DNA of 64,000 nucleotides from Acanthochromis polyacanthus (GCF_021347895.1 NC_067120.1:24351361-24415360); one strand, 5' to 3'; positions 50,518-62,424 are shown, numbered from the stretch's first letter. Numbers and translations: made by a program. Notes: generated by a model from the sequence alone, not told the origin.

Positions 50518-51335
50518 TTACTCTGCCAAGGAACGTAGCAGCGTTATCTGATGATCGGCATACGTTTGTCTGTCTGTTGGCAACATTACTCAAAAACAGA
50601 TAAATGGATTAGGATGAAATTATCAGGGAAGGTCAGAAATGTGACAATGACCACCTGATTAGATTTTGGCAGCGATGTAGCTTTTAGTCTGGATCCATGG
50701 ATTTGTTCAAGATTTCTGTATCGTGAGATATTGGCAAGGTGTCACTGCTACGTCAGCTGCCTGGTGATGATCACGATTGCAATCCTACTAGAAATCCACC
50801 ACTGTGGACTTATTGGGACTTATCCATCGGAAATGATACACGGAACGATTGATTCAATTGTGGGGGTGTTTCTGAGTCCCATTAATTACTGCCACTCCTG
50901 CATATTTCAGTCACACGTTTCAGTATCCAGGGCTGCACAGTGGCACAGTGGTTAGCACTTTCACCTTGCAGCAAGAAGATCCCCTGTTCAAATCCCGGTC
51001 TGGGCCTGTGATCTTTCTGCATGGAGTTTGCATGTTCTCCCTGTGCATGCGTGGGTTTTCTCCGGGAACTCCGGCTTCCTCCCAGAGTCCAAAAATATGC
51101 TGAGGTTAATTGATTATTCTAAATTGCCCATAGGTGTGAATGTCAGTGTGATTGTTTGTCTGTATATGTAGCCCTGCGACAGACTGGCGACCTGTCCAGG
51201 GTGTCCCCTGCCTTCGCCTGAGTCAGCTGGGATAGGCTCCAGCACCCCCCGTGACCCTAGTGAGGATGAAGCAGTGTATAGAGAATGGATGGATGGATTT
51301 AGTATCCGTACGTAACAGTGCTCAGCGCATGGGAT
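50518..51335 (+). repeat. hairpin-CTAG dispersed repeat, copy 5, split by a SINE
   Basis: Head actctgccaaggaacg at 50518, landmark cattactcaaaaacagat; interrupted at 50928 by a SINE and resumed at 51298 (agtatccgtacgtaac). The 3' hairpin end is lost. Confidence 0.65.
50929..51297 (+). mobile_element. full-length tRNA-headed SINE, nested
   Basis: Same element as 42747-43118, about 92% alike by eye: A box TGGTTAGCACT, B box GTTCAAATCC, tail atggatgg. Target duplication TTYAGTATCC at 50919-50928 and 51298-51307. It sits inside copy 5 of the hairpin-CTAG repeat, so it is younger than that copy. Confidence 0.85.
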
Positions 51336-51339
51336 TTTC

Positions 51340-52159
51340 ACTGGCCCTATCTGGTGCTCCACTGATCTGCTGCTGTTTTATTTCATCAAGATGAATAATT
51401 CTAAATGCAGCTTTGCTCCTTCTTGTGTTTCTGATAAAGAAGAAAATCCATCAGACTACAGGAGCACTGACAGCAGTGATCAGTACAATCATTTCACACA
51501 AATTTTAGCTATTCAGTGAATTTCTAGAAAATTAAATAAAAAAATAACAACTCGGGCCATTCCTTTCACATTAGAATAAAAACAGTACTGTGTTGAGGAT
51601 TTGGAAGATTTTTAACAAGAAAACTTAAAGAAATAAGGAACCAACACAAGTACACATACAAACATATGGCACCATATTATACATCTCGACACAAATACTG
51701 AATTTACGGCTCTTTCAGAATCATGATTTTAAAAAAAACACAAGTTGCTCTGTAAGGCACCAGGGTTACAATTCCCGCTCTTCTCTGAAATACCTGATAT
51801 GACGACCCTTCAACATAAAGCCCTACTGACTGCAAATCCACATTTGAACCTCCTCACCACTCATATTCATTAAAATGATATGTTTATAAAATAAAGAAAC
51901 TACAAGGTGAACTTTGACTCTTACAGCTAATTGGCTCTGAACAGATTCCAGTTTGACTGAAGCCATGGCAAAAAAAAGTCCAGAGACTTAAAAGGCAGCT
52001 TCCAACTTTGTCTGAGTGTCTGAATTTAGTCTTAATTTTTAGATTAAATAAAAATGACCTTGAAATGATAATATGACCAATAACTGCTGCTCTTTATCAC
52101 TAACATCAGCCTCAGTGGAAGCTTGAATTGCTCTCGCAGGTCCAGTCTTCTCTTCCTGT
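51340..52159 (-). other. dus2 3' flank, no other gene seen
   Basis: AT-rich sequence below the dus2 stop codon, presumably its 3' untranslated region on the right side. No recognised repeat ends. Confidence 0.4.
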
Positions 52160-52448
52160 TTAAAGAGTCAACTGTTCTGGACTCTCTGGCGGTTTTTCAT
52201 TTGTGGTTGGTTTGTGACCGTCACCATTGGTCACCACCGTGGGCTCTGAGGTTTCTGTTGAATGCAGGATGTCAGCCACATGTCGTTTCTTGCTCCTGTC
52301 TTCCTCTGTGGTGCCATTCATCCTCCCCTCCCTCTTCCTCTTGCAGACCAGGCCAGAGTCTTCCTCACCAATACGGCCTTCTGGTATTCCCAGAATTCGC
52401 AAGCAGACGATGGCAGCTGCTTGTTCTGCAAATTTCTTTGATTTCTCC
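52160..52448 (-). CDS. dus2: dus2 terminal exon
   Basis: Dus2 reduces uridine to dihydrouridine in the D-loop of cytosolic tRNAs, using FMN and NADPH. This exon holds the last part of its C-terminal double-stranded RNA-binding domain: EKSKKFAEQAAAIVCLR, LGIPEGRIGEE, then KRKREG and an unconserved charged tail to the stop at 52160-52162. The match to human DUS2 (DKSKKLAEQAAAIVCLRSQG, LPEGRLGEE) is clear. The acceptor (gtttctag at 52450-52449) joins phase 2 from the previous exon, making the Trp codon of SSLW-EKSKK. It lies about 5.3 kb upstream of nfatc3 exon 1. Confidence 0.92.
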
Positions 52449-52564
52449 CTAGAAACAACAGGATCATGTAAGCTCAGCACCTAAAAGATTACTACATATT
52501 ACTGTGTGTTTTCTGATTTACCCAAATTTCCTGTTAACACTGCCTCAACAACTGGGATACAATT

Positions 52565-52992
52565 ATTACCTCCACCAAGGAGGTTATGTGACACCCAGCG
52601 TTTGTGTGTCTGTCTGTCTGTTAGCAAGATAACTCAAAAACGCCTGGGCAGATTCACATGAAATTTTGAGGGGATGTAGACTATGGTAAGAGGAAGAGCT
52701 GATTTCATTTTGGTGGCAATCTGGAATGGATCCTGGATTCTGGATCACTTTTAATTTTTTAGTATGTTTTAGTATGTGGTCCAAAATATGACAAAAACAT
52801 CATAGGTTAGTATGTCGTCCAACAAATTGGAGCAAGGTGCCAAGATATTTCAACTGGTTAAGAAGGTGATTCGTAAACAGAACTGTGTCAGAGACACAGG
52901 TTCGATTCCAGCTCATGATCCTTTACTGCATGGGTTTCCTGTTTTCCTCTCTATCCTTGGCGGAGGTCTGCGCTTTCTGAGTGCTTTTCTAG
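52565..52992 (+). repeat. related dispersed repeat (tacctccaccaagg type)
   Basis: Head ttacctccaccaaggaggtt, landmark aagataactcaaaaacgcc, end ggcggaggtctgcgctttctgagtgcttttCTAG followed by T. A sister family to the hairpin-CTAG repeat, sharing the ends but not the middle. It lies in the last dus2 intron. Confidence 0.65.
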
Positions 52993-52994
52993 TT

Positions 52995-53623
52995 ATGAGT
53001 TCTGTGACGATCGGTGTTGGTTTGTCTGTCTGTTAGCAACATTCCTCAAAAATGGATAAACGGATTTGGATGAAATTTTCTGGGGAGATCAAAAATGACA
53101 CAAGGACCAAGTGATTAGATTTTGGCAGTTATGTGGCTTATAGTCTGATGCATGAATTTGCTAAAGATTTCTGTATCACTGCAAGATAGCGACATGGCGT
53201 CACTGTAACTATGACAACAAGTGAACACTATGTCCCATGACTGTGATCCTACTGCAAATCGACCACTGTGGACTTATTGGGACTTGTCTGTTGGAAATGA
53301 TACAAGGAACAATTACGTAAATTGTGGGGGTGTTTCCGAGTCCCATCAATTCCTGCCACCTGCTAAATGTTTAGGTCACATGATTTGGCAATTACGCATA
53401 ACATACACATGCGCAACACACGCCTCTACTCAGTGTAAGGTCATTTTGTTTGTGGGTACATCTACATTAAATGATAACATTCTATGTTGCTGTGATTTCT
53501 GATAGTCAATAAGGAATAAACAAGTGCTGCATTTACAAAAAAAAAATGCAGCACTTCTGACAAAGCCATATGGTGGAATGAACAGTCTTGGTGGAGTACT
53601 GTGCTCTCCGAGTGCTTTTCTAG
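52995..53623 (+). repeat. hairpin-CTAG dispersed repeat, copy 6
   Basis: Long form like copy 2, lacking the first 25 bases; joined head to tail with the sister element that ends at 52992. It ends tgtgctctccgagtgcttttCTAG followed by T. Confidence 0.7.
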
Positions 53624-53631
53624 TCTTTATA

Positions 53632-53842
53632 CACACTTTCTCATTCAATGGTTTGTATTTAATTATTTTCTACATACAGGTTAATACAGAAGACAGCAAA
53701 ACTATAAAAGAATAAATATGGAATTATGTTGTAATAAAAAAAGTGCTTATCTTTATTATTCATCTACAATGTAGAAAACAATGTAAATAAATAAAAAAAC
53801 ATTGAATGAGAAAGTGTGTCCAAATTTTTGACTAGTAGTGTA
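53632..53842. mobile_element. short Tc1-end MITE
   Basis: About 210 bp with complementary ends: tacacactttctcattcaa... and ttgaatgagaaagtgtgtcc...agtagtgta, the subterminal sequence of the Tc1-like element at 55874-59989. It is an internal-deletion derivative without transposase. Confidence 0.65.
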
Positions 53843-53929
53843 CATGTAGCCTAAAATAACTAGAGAATCTGTACATCACATGACTCCATGTATGGTGTAA
53901 TATGATGTTTCACTTGTTTCCATAGTATA

Positions 53930-54870
53930 ACTCAGTGTGGTCAAAAGTTTCACAAAGTGTGCTTAATCACACAAGATGTCACAACAGCTGCAGGAAATGA
54001 ACAAAGCACAAATACTTAAAGCCCACGAACATCACCAAACATTAGGTTTCCTCCTTTGTACTTTGTCACACCTTTTCTGCAGCTGTTTTCATGTTGTTGT
54101 TTGTTTATGGTTCTCTCTGCTTTTAGTTTTGTCTTTGTGTAGTGAAGCGAAGTGAAGGCTTGATCGGGTGATACTTCGTCACTGCACAATATTCTACTTC
54201 TTCATCCATCTGTATTGTGAGGTGCTGTGAGCTTTACTGCATTTAGCTGAGTCAAAAATGACAGTACCTCCCTGTTCACTTCAGACTTCACCCTGCTGTT
54301 TCTGTCACATCATCATGAAACAGTGAATCCATCAGCAGCCATGCCATCACACTGTCTATACAATGTTTTATAGCTGATGTTTGGTGCTCATGAGTTGTTT
54401 AAATCTTCTCCATACTTTTTCTTATCAGCATCCTGATGCAGGTTGATTATAGTGTTATTCATCCAAAGGATGCAGTTCCAGAATTTGTAATCTGACTTTT
54501 CTGTTCTTGAGGCTTACGATTGCTTTGCACTTTGTGGTGAACCCTCTGTATTTGCTTTTGTGAAATCTTGTCTTTATGATAGTCTTGGATCAGGATATAC
54601 TTTCCTCCTGGACAATCGTCTTTCCTTGGCTGGATGTTGTCAAAGTTTCTTTATACACCATGAAAATGATCTCCTATACATGCTGAGGCCTTAGGTTGAA
54701 TAGCTCTCCTGTGTCTTTTTTCTCTCATTGTACCAACTTGTTTTTTTTTTTTTTGGCCACTCTTGTATTTTCTACCATGTCTCTGATGGATGTGTTTTGT
54801 GTTTGTAGCCTAAACACCGTCTGTTTTACTGGCACTGAGAGCTGATTTGACTGCATGTTGTGGGTTTAAA
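53930..54870 (-). pseudogene. Tc1-like transposase relic
   Basis: Heavily decayed minus-strand frame. Short phrases such as an IKHCIDSVMAW-like box (Tc1 [11 protein letters not shown]), HDDVTE and LHQDADKKK in the expected order identify it. Many stops. Terminal repeats are not clear. Confidence 0.5.
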
Positions 54871-55655
54871 CAGCAACAGTTTATTTTTTACTGATCAAGG
54901 GAAGTTACCTGGTTACAAATGGTAACCATGTATAACTGTTCACTGTAATAGAATGCACACTTTTGCAAGAAAGAGTGACTAAGTGTCAGGCGTCTATAAG
55001 TAGACTTTCACAGAGAACAGACGCCAATGGTGCCTGTAAAGAAAAAATTCAAAATGAAGACTGATGTATGATTTAGAACCTGGAGGGCAGTGAACTATTA
55101 AAAATCGGTCGTTGAAGAAGTCATAATGAGAACATTTTTGCAGCTTTTTGGAATATAGAAAATGAAGTAGCTGACATTAGTAGATGTAATTTTAAATTTT
55201 GTGCAGTGGTCTACTGTGGTTAGAGAACTCCAGACTGATGCAGGATAGTGAAGCACATAAGATCACACTGGAAGCTGCCAACAACCCAGCACACAACTGT
55301 TTCATTCATATTCCAGGCTGGATCAAAGGGAATCTTTCTGAGATTTTAGCCCATCAGTGACCTTATTATGAACATCAAAACTGAATGAACGCAGCTAAAT
55401 AAAGCAGAAAACAATATCCACTGAGCACTGAAAACTGCTTTCAGTTTGTGAGCTGAACACAGGTGGAACATTTTATGACAAACCATCAAACTTGACAATA
55501 CTGTGCCTGCAGGTCAGCTTCAAACTGTGATTACAAACTACTCCTCTCCTGAATGGAAGTCTGAAAAAACATAACTGCACATGTTGCATGGCCTAAATGC
55601 TTTCTCACAATTTAAAAAGGGTTAAAAGAATAAATAACTTGAAGTTTGTACTGAC

Positions 55656-55729
55656 CACAGTGAAGATCTGTACTTCTTCTCTGCTACAGTCACAGTGGAC
55701 TGAAAGGCTCGATCCTGAGAACGCTGCAC
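55656..55729 (-). CDS. dus2: dus2 penultimate exon
   Basis: A 74-base exon: VQRSQDRAFQSTVTVAEKK, then YRSSL plus two bases of Trp. Human DUS2 has VQRPLDRLFSSVVTVAEQKYQ at the same place in the dsRNA-binding domain. Acceptor tgttttcag, donor CTGTG|GTCAGT (55656/55655). Phase 0 in, phase 2 out, matching both neighbours. Confidence 0.9.
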
Positions 55730-56194
55730 CTGAAAACACAACATACACTTTGACAGACTGTTCACAGCAACAACCAGTGGTGGAGTGGTGCCAGGACTAG
55801 AGAGAATACTCTTAAGCTATGCCCCAAATCTTTTTTAAAGTGACCCATTCAGCAAAACATAAACTTTTATATGTACACTACCATAAAAAGTTTGGACACA
55901 CCTTCTCATTCAATGGTTTTCCTTCATTTTCAAGACTATTACATTGTAGATTTTCACTGAAGGCATCAAAACTATGAATGAACACATATGGAATTATGTA
56001 GCAAACAAAAAAGTGTGAAATAAACATGTTTAATATTTTACATTTTTCAAACTAGCCACCATTTGCTTTGATTACTGCTTTACACACTCTTGGCATTCTC
56101 TCCATGAGCTTCATGAGGTAGCCACCTGAAATGGTTTTCCAATAGTTTTGAAGGAGTTCCCAGAGCTGCTGAGCAATTGTTGGCCCTTTTGCCT

Positions 56195-56650
56195 TCACTC
56201 TGCGGTCCATCTCATCCCAAACCATGTAGAGACCAGCCGTTCACCTTTCCTGTGTTGCACAAAGATCTCAAATTTGGACTCATCAGTCCAAAGCACAGAT
56301 TTCCGCTGGTCTAATGTCCATTCCTTGTGTTTCTTGGCCCAAATAAGTCTCTTCTGCTTGTTACTTTTCCTTAGTAGTGGTTTCTTAGCAGCTATCTGAC
56401 CATAAAGGCCTAATTGACACACTCTGAACAGTTGATGTAGAGATGTGTCTACCACTAGAATTGTGTGGCATTTATTTGGGCTCGACTCTGAGGTGCTGTT
56501 AACTTGCCATTTCTGAGGCTGGTGACTCGGATGAATTTATCCTCAGCAGCAGAGGTAACTCTTGGTCTTCCTTTCCTGGGGCAGTCCTCATGCGAGTCAG
56601 TTTCGTCGTAGCACTTAATGGTTTTTGTGACTGCACTTGGCTATTTTGAA
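56195..56650 (-). pseudogene. Tc1-like transposase relic
   Basis: Holds the middle of the protein: a PGKEDQELPL-type N-terminal remnant (about 56590), SLHQLFRVCQLGLYG, and the first catalytic Asp in LWTDESKFEIF. The frame ends before the second and third catalytic residues, which are lost at the LINE insertion side or deleted. Confidence 0.7.
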
Positions 56651-56696
56651 GAATGTAAAATATAAATGTTTTGACTTCTTTTACAATTGTTTGTTG

Positions 56697-59600
56697 TTTT
56701 ACTCTTTATTTCGGAACTTTTAAAATTCTCATCTGGCGACCCGTTCAAGCACGGCTCTATTGTTTACACTCGAGATCAGCTGTTGGCGCTGAGGCAGACC
56801 AGGACACAGCGGTGGGAGAAACCAGACATCCTGGCTGAGCTCCTCAGGAGGAGGAGGGGAACCCGGGCGGGAGTGAAGCGTCGCCAGAAGAGGAGACGCT
56901 ACAAGCCGCCATTTCCATCCGTGATAATGGGAAATGTGAGGTCTCTCCCAAACAAGATGGTAGAGCTTACGGCGTTGGTCAGGCAGTGGGAGTATAGGGA
57001 AAGCAGCCTCTTGATGCTTACCGAGTCATGGCTGAACGAACAGACTCCGGACTCAGTTCTAACTCTGGATGGACCGGGACGTGAAGGAGTGTGGTAAGAG
57101 GAGGGGAGGGGGCCTGGCGATGTATGTAAATGAGAGATTGTGTAATGCTGGGCACATCAGCATAAAACAGCGGCTCTGCACTCAAGATGTAGAATTACTG
57201 GCGGTCAGTCTACGTCCGTTCTATCTGCCCCGGGAGTTTTCACATGTAATAGTTGTTACTGTGTACATCCCCCCTTCGGCTGATGTGGCTGCAGCCTGTG
57301 AATGCATCCACAGTGAAGTGTCCCAGCTGCAAACATCTCACCCTCAGTCTCTTATTATCGTCTCAGGAGACTCTCTGCCACTCTCCCCACGTTCACTCAG
57401 TACGTGACATGCCAGACCAGAGATAGTAAAACCCTGGACCTACTGTATGCAAACATCAAAGATGCATACAGCTCCTCACCGCTCCCCCCGCTGGGCAGCT
57501 CAGATCACAACCTGGTGAGACTGCATCCATTTACATACCAATGGTGAAGAAACAACCCCCCACCATAAGGTATGTGAAGAAGTGGTCTGATGAGGCCACT
57601 GAGGCGCTGCAGGACTGCTTTGAGACCACAGACTGGGATGTGCTGTGTGGTTCACACGGGGAGGTCATCGATGCACTGACAGACAATATCACGGACTACA
57701 TTAACTTCTGTGCGGAGAACATCGTACCGACTGGGAAAGTACGGTGCTTCTCTAACAGCAAACCCTGGGTGACCCAAGAACTGAAGGCCCTGCTGAAGGA
57801 GGAGAGGAGGGTTTTTGGATCTGGGGACAAAGAGGAGCTGAGGAGGGTGCAGAAGGAGATAAAGAAGAAGATCAAGGCGGACAAGGCCAGCTACAGGACC
57901 AAGATGGAATCTCACCTGAAGAACAATAACACAATGGAGGTCTGGAAAGACCTGAGATCCATCTCTGGTTACAGCAGAGGCGATGAGAGGGGAGCTGCAG
58001 CAGGAGACAGGGAGTGGGCCAACGAGCTGAATCTGTTCTTTAACAGGTTTGACTCTGCTCCCACTCCTCCCCCCTCTCATCAAAGCACTGACCAGCCAGC
58101 TCCTTCTTCACACCTCAGCTTCATACCACCAACAACACCTCTCCTCCCTCTCTGGACTCCACATACGGTCTCCTTGTCACCCCCCACCACCACCACCATC
58201 ACCCCCTCTCCTGTCATCCTCCTCCACCCCCAGCCTCTCCATAACAGCTGATCAGGTGAGAAGTGAGCCAAAAAAGATCAAGACCAGGAAAGCCACAGGT
58301 CCTGATGCAATAGGCTCCAGACTTCACAGAGACTGTGCAGACCAGCTGTCAGGTGCTGCTGCACATCTTTAACCTGAGTCTGAGTCTGGAGAGGCTTCCT
58401 GTGTTGTGAAAGACTTCCTGCCTGGTTCCTGTCTCAAAGACTAGGAACCCCAGGGAGCCAAACCACTTCAGACCGGTGGCCCTCACTTCTCATCTGATGA
58501 AGACCATGGGGAGGATCATCCTCAGGAACCTACGCCCCCTGGTGAGCACTAATCTGGACCCACTGCAGTTCGCTTACCAACCGAACATTGGAGTAGATGA
58601 TGCAGTCGTCTACCTGCTGCACAGATCGCCGACTCACCTGGAGGACACCGGCAGCACTGTTAGGGTCATGTTCTTTGACTTCTCCAGTGCTTTCAACACA
58701 ATCCAGCCTTCTCTGCTCAGGGTGAAGCTGGAGGGAGCGGGAGAGACTGTCACCTGGCTGCCTGGATCATCAACTACCTCACCAACAGACCACAATATGT
58801 GAGGCTTCAGGACTGTGTGTCTGATGTAGTAGTCAGCAGCATGGGGGCCCCACAGGGGACAGTGCTCTCTCCCTTTCTCTTCATCCTGTACACATCAGAC
58901 TTCCACTACAACTCTGGGAGCTGTCACCTCCAGAAATTCTCAGATGATATTGTTGGGTGTGTGTCTGATGGGAACGAGATGGAGTACAGGAGGGTCATCT
59001 CTGACTTTGTCGACTGGTGTGAGCAGAACCATCTGCAGCTCAACGCCAGTAAGACGAAGGAAATGACTATTGACTTCTGCAGGAGGAGGGCACCTCAGCC
59101 TGCACCGGTGGGCATCCAGGATATGGACATTGAGATGGTGGACTCATACAAATACCTGGGTGTTCACCTCAACAACAAACTGGACTGGTCACACAACACA
59201 GAGGTCCTGTACAAGAAGGGCCAATGTCGTCTCCACCTGCTGAGGAGACTGAGGTCCTTTGGAGTGTGCAGGACTCTGCTCCGGACATTCTATGACTCTG
59301 TGGTAGCGTCTGCTGTTTTCTATGCAGTGGTCTGCTGGGGAGCAGGGAGCTCTGAAAGGGACAGAAAGAGACTGAACAGACTGGTCAGGAGGGCCGGTTC
59401 TGTGCTGGACTGTTCCTTGGACTACATAGAGGAGGTGGGTGAGAGGAGGATGTTGGCAAAGCTCACATCCATCATGGATAATCCCTCTCACCCACTGCAT
59501 GGCACTGTGAAGTCTCTAAGTAGCTTTTTCAGTAGCAGACTGAGACACCCAATCTGCAAGAAGAAGCGCTATCGCAAGTCATTCATTCCATCTGCTATAA

Positions 59601-59878
59601 GACTTTATAACATCAGCATCACTGGCTGATGTTAACATAAAACAGGATTCTATCACATCATCTTTCACCACATAATCTGCACAGTTCCTGCACCATTTGA
59701 ATGTTTCTGTACTTTACATCACTCCTTAAGCCACTTTTCCATCCTACACTCTTGAACTTACTGTGAATATTACCATGCTTATAATTATAGTTGTTTATTG
59801 ATGTTTATTGTGCTGCTGTAACATGGGAAATTTCCCTGGACACGGGGAGTAATAAAGGATTATCTTATCTTATGTATC
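56697..59878 (+). mobile_element. near-full-length L2/Rex1-type LINE
   Basis: A 3.2-kb non-LTR retrotransposon. Endonuclease region (56930-57410): MGNVRSLPNKMVELTALV, LTESWLNEQ, GGGLAMYVNE, VVTVYIPPSA, then SSDHNLV after a deletion. Linker 57541-58060. Reverse transcriptase 58450-59000: RPVALTSHLMK, FDFSSAFNTIQ, GAPQGTVLSPFLF, and FSDDIVG in place of YADD. C-terminus KYLGVHLNNKLDW...NPSHPLHG to 59629. The 3' end is aataaaggattatcttatct. At least four frameshifts, so it is inactive. The 5' boundary is approximate. Confidence 0.88.
58799..59629 (+). pseudogene. LINE reverse transcriptase, C-terminal part
   Basis: The longest open piece of the LINE (276 residues): motif SSMGAPQGTVLSPFLFIL, the catalytic-site box FSDDIVGCVSDG (normally YADD), EQNHLQLNASKTKEM, and the thumb/C-terminal part. 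Separated from the upstream palm (58476-58802) by a frameshift. Not a host gene. Confidence 0.85.
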
Positions 59879-60415
59879 CATCCCAAAGTTTTTAATGTCT
59901 TCAGTATGTATCTACAATGTAGAAAGTAGTAAAAATAAAGAAAAAACATTGAACTGGAAGGCATGTCCAAACTTTTGACTGGTGGTGTAGTGGCTCTGCA
60001 TATCTAGTTCACTCAAAAATGAGCAAATATAGTATTTATAGATTGTCACTTAAGTTCTGTTGCTTGATTTTCAAGAGTAAAAATCACAATGAAAGCAATC
60101 TTAAACTGTTTCTGGGTGGGCTTTTTTGTCACATTTTTCCTCCCTGTGGGTTCAGTGCTAAACCTCTACGGAAACAGCACAACCATGACTAGAAGAAGAG
60201 AGAACTCAGAACTGCTGGCTGTGCATTATGACACAGTTATCGTGCCATAGATCATTTAAAAAAAGCAAAAGCAACAGCTGAATTTCTTTAAAATTTCTTT
60301 CTGGTGTAAACAGTTGGAACACATTTTTCCTCTCTGTGGGAGGAAATGTGACATAAGTCATCTTCACGTATGATCACGCTTTAAGCTTAAATTTGGATAA
60401 TTTTCCTTCTAATTA

Positions 60416-60776
60416 TTACTCTGCCAAGAAACGCAGCAGAGTTATGTGACGATCGGCGTACGTTTATTCATCTGTCTGTTCGCAAAATTACTCAAAAACA
60501 GACTAGCGGATTTGGATGAAACTTTCAGGGAAGCTCAAGAAAAGATTTTGGCAGATATACGGCTTACAGTCTGGATCCACAGATTTGCTAAAGATTTCTG
60601 TATCATTGCAAGACAGCGTCTACTACAAGTGAACACTGTGTCTGCTACTTGCTGACGATCACATGATTGTGATCCCACTACAAATCGACCCCTGTGGACT
60701 TATCGGGACTTATCTGTCGGAATCATACAACTGAGCAGCCTTGGCGGAGTATGGCACTCTTGGAGTGCTTTTCTTG
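60416..60776 (+). repeat. hairpin-CTAG dispersed repeat, copy 7
   Basis: Head ttactctgccaagaaacg, landmark aattactcaaaaacagac, end GGCACTCttgGAGTGCttttCTTG: a perfect 6-bp hairpin stem with a 3-base loop, then CTTG followed by T. The stem is best preserved in this copy. Confidence 0.7.
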
Positions 60777-61287
60777 TTCTTCTACTGTTTCTGGCTGACA
60801 AATGGTGCAATTTTGGTGAATTTTTTTCAAGATAACATGGCTTTCAAATCTGCCAGTGGGTTTGGTGGTTCAGAAAGTTAATCTTGGCCATAGAAGAGGT
60901 GCAGATTTTGAAATCTACCTTGATAGAGGTTGTGGTGGGAGGGCACCAGTGGTTGTCATTGTAAGAAAGGCTTTGTGGTCTAAAAACAGCCTGCAGTCTG
61001 TGTCCTGCACCACCTCTACTGAAGCAACAAACTCCCTGCAGCCTGCTCTAATTATCAAAAGATTACTCTGAATTCAATGAATGGGGCAACACCACCCTGT
61101 AAACTACTTGAACATAACTCAAACCTATCAGCCTTCTGCTTTACATGTGGCTAAGGTGAAGGCATTTTTGTTGCAGAGAGTAATTACTTAAGTGTAGCAT
61201 GTTATCACTCATTTGTTGCAGTACTATTTTTTATAATAAAACATACAGAAAAATAATATGTAATATTGACAGAAATCTATCACAGCA

Positions 61288-62424
61288 GGTTCTATTTCAT
61301 TCTTCCTGACCGCCAGAGACCGTAGGTAATACCTGGATATCATCACGCTGTGGCGCATGAGGTCGAGACATAATACCAACAAAGTAACCATGTGACCTGG
61401 GTGATGAAAGCAATCTGATAAGAAGCCCTGTCACCCAGCAGTCGTCTCCTTTTCATCTTCTCGCCATAAGGCGCAGGTTGCTGATACTGATTTAGCCGCC
61501 TATGCTAGTAGCCTCATAACCCATCGGTTGGAGCTACGTTCCGTCCTCCAGAGGCTGCATAGCCGGTGTTCACTGCCGAACCGGCAGTTTTGCCGCACCT
61601 TTCAGGTAAGTATTACCCTTTTGCAGGAAGACCTTACGCACGCTGCCAGTTGTTCCGGGACAGATGTTTGGGTCCGCAGCCCAGGAGGCCTTGGAGCGCA
61701 GTGCCCGAGCCTTGAGTACATTCAGATCTCTGCAGAGTTTCGTAAAACTGATGCACTGTTTGTTTGTCATGGTGGTTCCAGGAGGGGACAAGCCTTGTCA
61801 AAACAGAGGCTCTCTAACTGGATCGTGGATACTATCTCTATAGCATACAGTCTGGGAGGCCTCCAGGTTCCTTCTGTGAAATGTCATTCCACCAGGAGCG
61901 TGTCTACATCCTGGGCTGCTTTGAGGGGGGTGTCGCTCAGTGATATATGTGTTGCAGCTGCTTGGGCTTCATCCTGCACTTTCGCTCGGTTCTATCGGGT
62001 TAACGTGGGAGCCCTTCATCCTGTGGCAACGGCAGTCCTGTCTGCTTCTTCAGTTCATTGTTAGCGAGGTGAGTGTGTAATCCTCGTGACTTTGTTGGTA
62101 TAGGTCATCCAGGTATTACATGCCATCTCTGGCGGTCAGGAAGAATGAAATAGAACGAGAGTTACAGATGTAACTAAGGTTCTATGAATTCTGGATGACC
62201 GCCAGAGTTCTTTGTCACTTGGAATCCTGTCAGGAAGATTCTGTAGGAGACAACTGCTGGGTGACAGGGCTTCTTATCAGGTTGCTTTCGTCACCCAGGT
62301 CACATGTGACTTTGTTGGTATTATGTCTCGACCTCATGTGCCACAGCGCGATGATATCCAGGTATTACATACCGTCTGTGGCGGTCATCCAGAATTCATA
62401 GAACCTTAGTTACAGCTGTAACTC
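61288..62424 (+). mobile_element. internally deleted DIRS1-like retrotransposon
   Basis: The left end (61288-61465) is the inverted complement of 62215-62404 (shared blocks gtcgagacataataccaac and aagaagccctgtcacccagc). Between them is a tyrosine-recombinase frame, then at 62100-62200 a segment complementary first to the left terminus (ggcggtcaggaagaatg) and then to the right terminus (aggttctatgaattctgg). This arrangement of inverted ends plus an internal complementary region is diagnostic of DIRS elements. Gag, reverse transcriptase and methyltransferase regions are missing. Dus2 intron. Confidence 0.82.
61528..62064 (+). pseudogene. DIRS1-type tyrosine recombinase, C-terminal part
   Basis: 178 residues. 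DIRS elements use a tyrosine recombinase instead of a DDE integrase. Visible: FRKTDALFVCHGGSRRG, KQRLSNWIVDTI, the HxxR box CHSTRSVSTSWA, ISDICVAAAWASS, and the catalytic Tyr in TFARFYRVNVG. The N-terminal part with the first Arg is absent or unclear, and no upstream reverse transcriptase is present, so this is a remnant even though the frame is open. Confidence 0.8.

Larger units (their letters stand above)
55874..59989 (-). mobile_element. Tc1-like transposon split by a LINE
   Basis: Left end TACACTACCATAAAAAGTTT and right end AACTTTTGACTGGTGGTGTA with TA at both edges. The transposase relic is on the minus strand (56455-56195, with KKPLLRKSNKQKRLIWAKKH and LWTDESKFEIF). The right-hand 110 bp are separated by a 3.2-kb LINE (about 56697-59878). 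The outer element is therefore older than the LINE. Dus2 intron. Confidence 0.8.

Noticed and set aside
53221..53502. 93-residue plus-strand frame
   Set aside because: Falls entirely in a copy of the hairpin-CTAG repeat; other copies do not keep the frame.
57652..58083. 143-residue minus-strand frame
   Set aside because: Shadow of the LINE linker region on the other strand.
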